Positions 15,972 to 23,132 of a stretch of DNA of 35,938 bases are shown here, in pieces. The stretch lies in contig CABIYF010000030.1 in assembly GCA_902362875.1 (NCBI GenBank), positions 1 through 35,938 on the forward strand, given 5' to 3'. The translations under genes and the position numbers were made by a program. The notes under the pieces are model-generated. The model saw only the letters and a list, made by a program, of their open reading frames with translations, was not told where the DNA came from and made no database searches. This DNA comes from Eubacteriaceae bacterium. Its GTDB lineage: Bacteria > Bacillota > Clostridia > Lachnospirales > Lachnospiraceae. Each line of letters opens with the position of its first letter. Positions within the stretch are counted from its first letter, which is position 1.

Positions 15972-18518
15972 ATGGAACAATATCAAGTGACTGGCATGAG
16001 TTGTGCTGCCTGCAGCACACGCGTAGAGAAAGCGGTTTCCAGTGTAGAGGGAGTGACATCCTGCTCTGTAAGCCTGCTGACAAACTCAATGGGTGTTGAA
16101 GGAACCGCAGATCCGTCTGCAATCATTAAAGCAGTGGAAGATGCCGGATATGGAGCAAAGAAAAAAGGAGAACAGACACAGAGCAGTTCTTCGGATGCAG
16201 ATTTATTAAAAGACAGAGAAACTCCCGTCTTAAAGAAACGTCTGATCGCATCGTTGTGTTTTTTGATCCCACTTATGTATCTGTCAATGGGACATATGAT
16301 GTGGAACTGGCCAATTCCTAAGATTTTAGATGGAAACCATGTAGCAATGGGGCTGATCCAGCTGTTATTTACAACGGTGATCATGGTCATTAACCAGAAG
16401 TTCTTCATCAGTGGATTTAAGAGCTTATTCCATAAAGCACCGAATATGGATACTCTGGTTGCTTTAGGATCAGCAGCTTCTTATGGATACAGTGTTTACG
16501 TTTTATTTGCCATGACAGATGCTCAGATGCATCAAAATATGGATGCTGTTATGAAATATATGCATGAATTCTATTTTGAATCTGCAGCTATGATCTTAAC
16601 ACTGATCACGGTTGGTAAGATGTTAGAAGCAAGATCTAAAGGGAAAACGACAGATGCATTAAAGAGTTTGATGAAACTCGCACCAAAGACAGCCGTTGTG
16701 ATCCGTAATGGACAGGAAATGGAAGTCGGGATCGAACAGGTACATCAGGGAGATATCTTTGTTGTAAAACCTGGAGAGAATATACCAGTAGATGGTATGA
16801 TTATCGAAGGAAACAGTGCGTTAAATGAATCCGCCTTAACAGGAGAAAGTATTCCTGTAGACAAAAAAGAAGGAGATGCAGTATCCGCTGCGACATTAAA
16901 CACCTCTGGTTATTTAAAATGTGAAGCAACAAGAGTTGGGGAAGATACAACGCTTTCTCAGATCATTCAGATGGTTAGTGATGCAGCCGCAACCAAAGCA
17001 CCGATTGCGAAAGTTGCAGATAAAGTATCAGGAATTTTCGTCCCAACGGTTATCTGTATTGCAATCGCAACAATGATCATTTGGCTGCTTGTTGGACAGA
17101 GTTTTGGATTTGCACTTGCAAGAGGTATTTCCGTCTTAGTGATCAGCTGCCCTTGTGCTTTAGGACTTGCAACACCAGTAGCGATCATGGTAGGAAATGG
17201 AATGGGTGCTAAACATGGAATCATGTTTAAGACAGCCGTATCCTTAGAAGAAACAGGAAAGACACAGATTGTTGCCTTAGATAAAACAGGAACGATCACA
17301 AGTGGAAAACCACAGGTGACAGATATGGTACCTGTAGAGGGTATCAGTGAAGAGGAACTTCTTTCTATGGCGTATGCTTTAGAGAAAAAGAGTGAGCATC
17401 CTCTCGCACATGCAATCTTACAAAAAGCAGAAGAAATAAATCTTAGTGATAATCTTGAGATCAAAGACTTCCAGGCGGTTGCAGGAAATGGTCTTTCTGG
17501 GAAGATTGAAAACGAAACAATTTATGGTGGTAATCAGAGATTTATTGAGAAATATGCAACAATTCCAGTATCTATGATCAAGAAATCCGAAGAACTTGCC
17601 AATCAGGGAAAGACACCTTTATTCTTTGCCTGTGATGATCAGCTGATCGGTATTATTGCTGTTGCTGACGTGATCAAAGAAGACAGTCCTCAGGCAGTGA
17701 AAGAACTTCAGAACATGGGAATCCGTGTTGTCATGTTAACTGGAGATAATGAACGTACTGCAAAAGCTATCGGGGAACAGGCAGGCGTTGACCAGGTAAT
17801 CGCCGGAGTCTTACCAGAAGGAAAAGAAAGCGTCATTCGTGACTTAAAAGAAAAAGGAAAAGTTGCAATGGTTGGTGATGGTATCAATGATGCACCAGCG
17901 CTTACAAGAGCCGATATGGGAATTGCCATTGGTGCAGGAACTGATATTGCAATTGATGCGGCTGATGTTGTCTTAATGAAAAGCCGTTTAAGTGATGTAC
18001 CGGCAGCCATTCGTTTGAGCCGTGCAACACTTAAGAATATTCATGAGAACTTATTCTGGGCCTTTATCTATAATATCATTGGAATTCCATTAGCTGCAGG
18101 TGCATGGTATATGTTACTTGGATGGAAACTAAATCCAATGTTTGGTGCAGCGGCAATGAGCTTATCAAGTTTCTGTGTTGTTACCAATGCATTACGATTA
18201 AACTTCTTTAAAATGCATGATGCAAACAGAGATAAGAAAATCAAAAACAGTGTAGTACTTGAAGAAATTCAGGTTCAAAATACAACAACAAAACAGGAGG
18301 AAATTACAATGAAGAAAACAATGAAGATCGAAGGAATGATGTGTGGACACTGTGAGGCTACAGTAAAGAAAGCATTAGAAGCTTTAGATGGTGTGGAAGA
18401 AGCTGTAGTAAGTCATGAAGAAGGAACAGCCGTTGTTTCTATGACAAATGAAGTATCTGATGATGTTTTAACACAGACAGTTGAAGATAAAGATTACAAA
18501 GTAACAGGCATTGAATAA
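15972..18518 (+). CDS. copA: Cu(I)-exporting P1B-type ATPase fused to a C-terminal CopZ-like domain
   Basis: An 848-residue polytopic copper-efflux ATPase. The start at 15972 follows AAGGAAA and gives the usual MEQYQVTGMSCAAC; an in-frame ATG at 15954 lacks a site. An N-terminal heavy-metal domain has GMSCAAC (Cys11, Cys14). Then come eight expected membrane helices, TGES near 290, the transmembrane metal site CPC (393-395), the phosphorylation motif DKTGT (Asp437), the HP motif (His476), and TGDN and GDGINDAP in the hinge. A second heavy-metal domain with GMMCGHC sits at the C-terminus after a Gln/Thr-rich linker; this is unusual and may also be made separately. It is expressed with csoR, so copper-induced, and ends at a strong terminator. 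Confidence 0.95.
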   Translation: MEQYQVTGMSCAACSTRVEKAVSSVEGVTSCSVSLLTNSMGVEGTADPSAIIKAVEDAGYGAKKKGEQTQSSSSDADLLKDRETPVLKKRLIASLCFLIPLMYLSMGHMMWNWPIPKILDGNHVAMGLIQLLFTTVIMVINQKFFISGFKSLFHKAPNMDTLVALGSAASYGYSVYVLFAMTDAQMHQNMDAVMKYMHEFYFESAAMILTLITVGKMLEARSKGKTTDALKSLMKLAPKTAVVIRNGQEMEVGIEQVHQGDIFVVKPGENIPVDGMIIEGNSALNESALTGESIPVDKKEGDAVSAATLNTSGYLKCEATRVGEDTTLSQIIQMVSDAAATKAPIAKVADKVSGIFVPTVICIAIATMIIWLLVGQSFGFALARGISVLVISCPCALGLATPVAIMVGNGMGAKHGIMFKTAVSLEETGKTQIVALDKTGTITSGKPQVTDMVPVEGISEEELLSMAYALEKKSEHPLAHAILQKAEEINLSDNLEIKDFQAVAGNGLSGKIENETIYGGNQRFIEKYATIPVSMIKKSEELANQGKTPLFFACDDQLIGIIAVADVIKEDSPQAVKELQNMGIRVVMLTGDNERTAKAIGEQAGVDQVIAGVLPEGKESVIRDLKEKGKVAMVGDGINDAPALTRADMGIAIGAGTDIAIDAADVVLMKSRLSDVPAAIRLSRATLKNIHENLFWAFIYNIIGIPLAAGAWYMLLGWKLNPMFGAAAMSLSSFCVVTNALRLNFFKMHDANRDKKIKNSVVLEEIQVQNTTTKQEEITMKKTMKIEGMMCGHCEATVKKALEALDGVEEAVVSHEEGTAVVSMTNEVSDDVLTQTVEDKDYKVTGIE
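18309..18518 (+). CDS. Possible internal-start CopZ-like copper chaperone
   Basis: In frame inside copA, AGGAGG (18295-18300) stands 8 bases before an ATG at 18309. Starting there gives a 69-residue protein that is exactly one complete heavy-metal-associated domain, with Cys12 and Cys15 in GMMCGHC. Size and sequence match free CopZ chaperones, which carry Cu(I) to CopA and CsoR. The ideal site at the domain border suggests real initiation, or a relic of a once separate copZ. Translation has not been shown, so this is an inference. Confidence 0.5.
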   Translation: MKKTMKIEGMMCGHCEATVKKALEALDGVEEAVVSHEEGTAVVSMTNEVSDDVLTQTVEDKDYKVTGIE

Positions 18519-18595
18519 AAAACAAATATTGTTATAATATTTTCGGTATAAACCGACTAAATATTATTATTAAAATCAATATTGTTATATAAAAT

Positions 18596-18639
18596 AGCAG
18601 GAATTTTGCGATATGCGGGCAGAATTTCTGCTGTTTTTT
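18596..18639 (+). terminator. Rho-independent terminator after copA
   Basis: AGCAGGAATT (18596-18605) pairs with AATTTCTGCT (18623-18632) with one G-U, followed by G and six T. Confidence 0.8.
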
Positions 18640-18657
18640 GCTAAAATAAATATCTTA

Positions 18658-18688
18658 TTGAGAAAAATTATCAAAAATATGATACAAT
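18658..18688 (+). promoter_or_regulatory. Candidate promoter of feoAB
   Basis: TTGAGA (18658-18663) and TACAAT (18683-18688) with a rather long 19-bp spacer. I see no Fur- or DtxR-like full dyad here; only a GACTAA half-site at 18555-18560, upstream of the copA terminator. Confidence 0.45.
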
Positions 18689-18759
18689 ATACTCTGTATG
18701 GATCATGAAACATCCAAAGGATAAAAGAAACAAAAGACGAGAAGATAAAGGATAAGAAT

Positions 18760-21105
18760 ATGACATTAAAGCAATTACAAATTGGAGAAAGTGCTGTCAT
18801 TGAAAGTGTCGGAGGACAAGGAGCGTTAAGGCAGCATTTTCTTGATATGGGGATGATCCCAGGGGTAGAAGTAACCGTTGTAAAATTTGCACCGATGGGT
18901 GATCCCATGGAGATACAACTTCATGGTTATGAACTCACATTACGTTTAGAAGAAGCAGATCAGATAGAGATTTCGCGTGTCACAAAGACGAACACAGATC
19001 ATAAGAATACAGATCATATGAAGGTTTCTGAACACCCAGGGCTTGGAGAAGAAGGAAAATATCATTCGAAGGAAAATGAACATCCGCTTCCAGAAGGTGC
19101 AATATTAACTTATGCGCTGGTAGGAAATCAGAACTGCGGAAAGACTACATTATTTAATCAGCTGACTGGAGCGAATCAACATGTCGGTAATTTTCCGGGA
19201 GTTACGGTTGACCGGAAGGATGGATCAATTAAAGGTTATCCTAAGACCAATGTAACAGATCTTCCAGGAATCTATTCTATGTCACCATACAGCAGTGAAG
19301 AAATTGTTTCCAGGAATTTTGTATTAGATGATAAACCAAAGGCTCTTATTAATATTGTAGATGCAACCAACATTGAACGTAATCTCTATCTTACAATGCA
19401 GTTACTAGAGATGGATATTCCAATGGTGATTGCATTAAATATGATGGATGAAGTGACTGGCAATCAAGGATCTATCAATGTAAATGAGATGGAGGCAATG
19501 CTTGGAGTTCCAGTGATACCGATTTCAGCAGCAAAGAATGAGGGCGTTGATGAACTTGTCAAACATGCAATTCATATTGCCAAATATCAGGAACGGCCGC
19601 TAAGACAGGATTTTTGCAATAAAGAAGATCATGATGGCGCTGTGCATCGATGCATTCATGCAGTGATTCATTTGATTGAAGATCACGCAGAGAAAGCAGA
19701 TATACCAGTGAGATTTGCAGCGACAAAGGCAATTGAGGGAGATCCATTGATCTTAGAGCAATTGAAACTTGAACAAAATGAGATGGAAATGCTGGAACAC
19801 ATCGTCTGCCAGATGGAGGCAGAACGTCATTTGGATCGAAGTGCGGCAATTGCGGATATGAGATTTGATTTTATAGAACATCTGTGTGAACAGACCGTTG
19901 TAAAGCCAAAAGAAAGCAAAGAACGCATAAGAAGTGAAAAGATCGATCGTATTTTAACAGGAAAATATACAGCCATTCCATGTTTTATAGGGATTATGGT
20001 TTTGGTATTTTACTTAACATTTAATGTCATTGGTGCATGGCTGCAAGGATTGCTTGAGATGGGAATCGACAAAATTTCAGCAGCTGCAGATCAGGCATTA
20101 GCTGCAGCACATGTAAATCCTGCAATTCACAGTCTTGTGATCGATGGTATTTTTACCGGGGTAGGAAGTGTTTTAAGTTTTTTACCGATCATTGTAACCT
20201 TATTTTTCTTTTTATCGTTGATGGAAGACAGTGGGTATATTGCAAGAGTTGCATTTGTCATGGATAAATTGCTTCGTAAGATCGGTCTTTCCGGGCGAAG
20301 TATTGTCCCAATGCTGATTGGGTTTGGATGTACAGTTCCTGCAGTTATGGCAACAAGAACACTGACAAGTGAGAGGGATCGCAAGATGACGATTCTTTTA
20401 ACACCATTTATGAGTTGTACAGCGAAACTTCCAATATATGCTTTCTTTGTAAATGCATTTTTCCCAAAACATGGCGGGTTGATTATGGCAGGACTGTATA
20501 TATTAGGAATTATCATTGGAATTTTAATCGCATTTTTATATAAGGGAACTTTATTTAAAGGAGAACCTGTACCTTTTGTAATGGAATTACCAAATTACAG
20601 ACTTCCTGGAGTTAAGAATGTAACACAGTTATTATGGGAGAAAGCAAAAGATTTCTTACAGAAGGCATTTTCCGTAATCTTAGTAGCAACGATCGTGGTA
20701 TGGTTTTTACAGCGTTTTGATCTGCAGTTAAATATGGTGGAAGATTCTGCGCACAGTATGTTAGCAATGGTGGCTGGATTCTTAGCACCAGTATTTTCAC
20801 CATTAGGATTAGGAGACTGGAGAATCGCAACATCATTGATCAGTGGATTTATGGCGAAGGAAAGTGTAGTTTCAACTTTAGGAGTGTTATTTGGGGGAAA
20901 TATCACGAATGCGATCACACCGTTAGCAGCCGCATCATTATTGGTATTTAGTTTGCTTTACAGTCCATGTGTTGCAGCGATCGCATCTGTTAAACGAGAA
21001 CTTGGAACAAGGTGGGCAGTCAGTCTTGTATTATGGCAATGCGTGATCGCCTGGGTGGCAGCTTTGATCGTAAGGTTGATTGGACTAGCAGTTGGAATTA
21101 TTTAA
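18760..21105 (+). CDS. feoB: FeoA-FeoB fusion, ferrous iron importer
   Basis: A 781-residue protein. Residues 1-72 are a complete FeoA (SH3-like) domain. Residues 73-112 are a polar linker rich in His, Asp and Glu (H81, H86, H92, H102, H108). FeoB then begins with the G domain: G1 GNQNCGKT (122-129), switch region GNFPGVTVD, G3 DLPG (167-170), G4 NMMD (227-230), and G5 SAAKNEG. The membrane part has two Gate-type repeats, as in all FeoB. It imports Fe2+, typically under anoxic conditions. AAAGGATAAG precedes the ATG. FeoA is normally a separate small gene; fusions occur in some Clostridia. It is transcribed alone, with a hairpin downstream. Confidence 0.95.
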   Translation: MTLKQLQIGESAVIESVGGQGALRQHFLDMGMIPGVEVTVVKFAPMGDPMEIQLHGYELTLRLEEADQIEISRVTKTNTDHKNTDHMKVSEHPGLGEEGKYHSKENEHPLPEGAILTYALVGNQNCGKTTLFNQLTGANQHVGNFPGVTVDRKDGSIKGYPKTNVTDLPGIYSMSPYSSEEIVSRNFVLDDKPKALINIVDATNIERNLYLTMQLLEMDIPMVIALNMMDEVTGNQGSINVNEMEAMLGVPVIPISAAKNEGVDELVKHAIHIAKYQERPLRQDFCNKEDHDGAVHRCIHAVIHLIEDHAEKADIPVRFAATKAIEGDPLILEQLKLEQNEMEMLEHIVCQMEAERHLDRSAAIADMRFDFIEHLCEQTVVKPKESKERIRSEKIDRILTGKYTAIPCFIGIMVLVFYLTFNVIGAWLQGLLEMGIDKISAAADQALAAAHVNPAIHSLVIDGIFTGVGSVLSFLPIIVTLFFFLSLMEDSGYIARVAFVMDKLLRKIGLSGRSIVPMLIGFGCTVPAVMATRTLTSERDRKMTILLTPFMSCTAKLPIYAFFVNAFFPKHGGLIMAGLYILGIIIGILIAFLYKGTLFKGEPVPFVMELPNYRLPGVKNVTQLLWEKAKDFLQKAFSVILVATIVVWFLQRFDLQLNMVEDSAHSMLAMVAGFLAPVFSPLGLGDWRIATSLISGFMAKESVVSTLGVLFGGNITNAITPLAAASLLVFSLLYSPCVAAIASVKRELGTRWAVSLVLWQCVIAWVAALIVRLIGLAVGII

Positions 21106-21150
21106 AACAAAATTAAAATAAATCTACAAAGAGTGTAAATTCATAAAAAT

Positions 21151-21240
21151 ACCGAGAGAAGCCGGATTTTTACCGGCTTCTATATTCTTTTTTACCAATC
21201 TATAATTTAAATCGGTATTTTGCGTATAGATTGATCTCGG
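21151..21240 (+). other. Possible three-way-junction RNA structure after feoB
   Basis: CCGAGA (21152-21157) can pair with TCTCGG (21235-21240), closing two inner hairpins: GAAGCCGG/CCGGCTTC (21158-21180, the putative feoB terminator stem) and a 9-bp CAATCTATA/TATAGATTG (21196-21204 and 21225-21233). The arrangement is neat but short, and may be chance in AT-rich DNA. Confidence 0.3.
21157..21193 (+). terminator. Terminator after feoB
   Basis: Perfect 9-bp stem AGAAGCCGG (21157-21165) and CCGGCTTCT (21173-21181), then ATATTC and a T-run to 21193. The U-tract is set back by about six bases. Confidence 0.65.
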
Positions 21241-21299
21241 ATAAGAAACCTCTCTTTCTATATGCAAATCAAGAAATCTTACTTTTTACAAAAATAAAA

Positions 21300-21333
21300 A
21301 GGAACACTTTAAAATAAAATCTAAAATGTTCCT
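21300..21333 (-). terminator. Terminator of the small membrane-protein gene
   Basis: AGGAACA (21300-21306) pairs with TGTTCCT (21327-21333), extended inward by TTT/AAA after one mismatch. On the minus strand the stem is followed by TTTTTATTTTT. Confidence 0.75.
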
Positions 21334-21367
21334 CTTCAATAATGTTCAAATAAATTCAGATCAAGAC

Positions 21368-21523
21368 TTAAAAACTAAGATGCTTCTTTTTCTTTAACAG
21401 ATTCGCACCAGTTACGATCAGCATGATTCCTGATGCAAGTCCTAAACAAATGGATAAGATTCCAAGAACGATGTTGCCGGCTCCAGTACGTTTCATAGTT
21501 AAATAGATTTTTTCCATGTCCAT
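21368..21523 (-). CDS. Small single-pass or hairpin membrane protein, 51 residues
   Basis: ATG at 21523 with GGAGG (complement of 21531-21535) 7 bases upstream, stop TAA at 21368. The product starts MDMEKIYLTMKRTGAGNIVL, has one long hydrophobic stretch (about 18-42) that can be read as one helix or two short helices split by Ser31-Gly32, and ends in a Lys-rich tail (LLKKKKHLSF). It has its own promoter and terminator. I recall similar short proteins in Lachnospiraceae genomes but no function. The ribosome site, the membrane-like composition and the flanking signals make it a real gene. Confidence 0.75.
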   Translation of the reverse strand: MDMEKIYLTMKRTGAGNIVLGILSICLGLASGIMLIVTGANLLKKKKHLSF

Positions 21524-21570
21524 ATCATAACCTCCGTTTGGTTTTTGATTATTTGTTATGTCTGGTATTT

Positions 21571-21600
21571 ACTATACCATTAATTTTGATACTTCGTCAA
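21571..21600 (-). promoter_or_regulatory. Promoter of the small membrane-protein gene
   Basis: On the minus strand, -35 TTGACG (21595-21600), 18-bp spacer, -10 TATAGT (21571-21576). It lies in the gap after the ATPase stop codon and points at the 51-codon gene. Confidence 0.65.
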
Positions 21601-21619
21601 ATATGTGTATTCTATTCTA

Positions 21620-23110
21620 TTATAATAATAAATCTCTTACCATTTTGCCATCAAATGTCACACTGGATACATGATGAACTTCAATCTGATATAATGCATT
21701 GGCTGCAATATGTTCAGCCGCCTGTTCTAAATCCCTGATTCCGGTTGTTTCAGAATACAACTCAATTACAGTATCTAATGCTTCATCTGTCATAATACAT
21801 TCATTATCTTTTAATCCCATACGTTTTAAGATCTTTGGAAGTGCAAATCTTGAGAAAATAGCCTTCTTCTCCTCTGGTGTATAATCAGGAATATCAATGA
21901 CCGCAAAACGAGACATCAAAGGTGCACTGATCTGATCTTTTTCATTCGCTGTGGCGATTGGATAAACACCGACTGTCGGGATCATACATTCCATATAGTT
22001 GTCTGTAAATCCAAGGTTATCAAGCAATGTCAATAATACATCTGCAGGATTTCCATTTCCTTTTCCAGAGTTTGCTTTATCTAGCTCGTTGATGATAAAT
22101 ACGAGGTTTGACTCTCCTGCCATGGAAAATGCATCCATAATGATTCCAGGCTTTGCATTTGCATAAATTCTGGAACTTCCGGTAAGCTGTTCCGGATCAT
22201 TGATCGAACTCATATCAAGCGTTGTCCATGGAAGTTTTAAGATTCTTGCAACGGCATATGCGATCTGAGATTTTCCAGTTCCGGCAGGTCCTACTAATAA
22301 CAGTCCGTATGCTGGCAATGTATGTGTACGGTTGATCTGAATGATCGTTTCAATAATTCTTTGTTTGACACGTTCCATACCATAAAGTTCTTCATCAAGG
22401 ATCTTTCTGGCTTCATCAGGATCGATTGCTTTAAAATAATCACTCTTCCACTGAATGTTCATCATGATTGATAGTGCACGCTGGGCGTGTCTTCTCTCTT
22501 CCTGTGAAACTTCATGAGAACGTGCAACGGCAAGATTTCGTCTTGCCCATAATCGAATATTATCCGGCAGTGTGCGGCCAGCACATGTCATAAAATCAGT
22601 AATGCTCTGAATACTTGTGAGTTTCATGTCGTCACCCATTTCATCCTGATTCTCTTCAGAAGGCGTATCTTCTGGGGCATCACTTTGGAATAATCGTTCG
22701 ATCATAAATTGAAGAAAACCATCTTCTGCAGATAATTTTGTACCACCGCCAAATGCGATCTCTCGAATCTTGTATACACAATAACCTTCGGAAGTATTTT
22801 CTCCAGACAGGCGCACATGGATGTGATTTTCTCCAAGCCATTTGATCAGACTTACAAAACGGGCATCGATTCGTAAAATATCAGAAATGACAGTACCTTC
22901 TTCTTCTTCTTCAAACTCAAAGGCTGTCTGTTTGTCCTGATTTGAAAATACACCGCAGGAATGATGTGCCCAGTCCTTTTGTTTGTTGGAAAGAATGAGA
23001 ATCGGACATTCAATGGTTGCGTGGTCTTCATTTGAAGAAAAGGTTGTATAAGTACAAACGACTTCTTCTTGTTTCTTAGTTGTATCGTTACTAAAATCAA
23101 ATACTGGCAT
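21620..23110 (-). CDS. Lon-type AAA+ ATPase without protease domain
   Basis: A 496-residue protein, last of the six-gene operon. Residues 1-230 have no recognisable domain apart from an acidic patch (64-71, 144-161). From about 235 the sequence follows the Lon ATPase: LDEELYGMERVKQRI, Walker A GPAGTGKS (274-281), TGSSRIY and KPGIIMDAF, sensor 1 near Asn389 (IATANEKD), arginine-finger region SRF (Arg401), and the lid GIRDLEQAAEHI. It stops where the Lon serine-lysine protease would begin. Walker B reads LVFIINELDKA, with Asn341 in place of the usual Asp and Glu342 kept. It probably remodels a protein partner rather than degrading one, and ATPase activity may be altered. AGGAG precedes the ATG. 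Confidence 0.88.
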   Translation of the reverse strand: MPVFDFSNDTTKKQEEVVCTYTTFSSNEDHATIECPILILSNKQKDWAHHSCGVFSNQDKQTAFEFEEEEEGTVISDILRIDARFVSLIKWLGENHIHVRLSGENTSEGYCVYKIREIAFGGGTKLSAEDGFLQFMIERLFQSDAPEDTPSEENQDEMGDDMKLTSIQSITDFMTCAGRTLPDNIRLWARRNLAVARSHEVSQEERRHAQRALSIMMNIQWKSDYFKAIDPDEARKILDEELYGMERVKQRIIETIIQINRTHTLPAYGLLLVGPAGTGKSQIAYAVARILKLPWTTLDMSSINDPEQLTGSSRIYANAKPGIIMDAFSMAGESNLVFIINELDKANSGKGNGNPADVLLTLLDNLGFTDNYMECMIPTVGVYPIATANEKDQISAPLMSRFAVIDIPDYTPEEKKAIFSRFALPKILKRMGLKDNECIMTDEALDTVIELYSETTGIRDLEQAAEHIAANALYQIEVHHVSSVTFDGKMVRDLLL

Positions 23111-23132
23111 AATAAGTTACTCCTGTTTTTTA

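Noticed and set aside
16967..17464. 165-codon antisense frame inside copA
   Set aside because: A shadow of the copA reading frame, with no ribosome site or sensible composition.
21538..21738. 66-codon forward frame across the ATPase gene end
   Set aside because: It overlaps the promoter of the small gene and the 3' end of the ATPase gene, and has no ribosome site.
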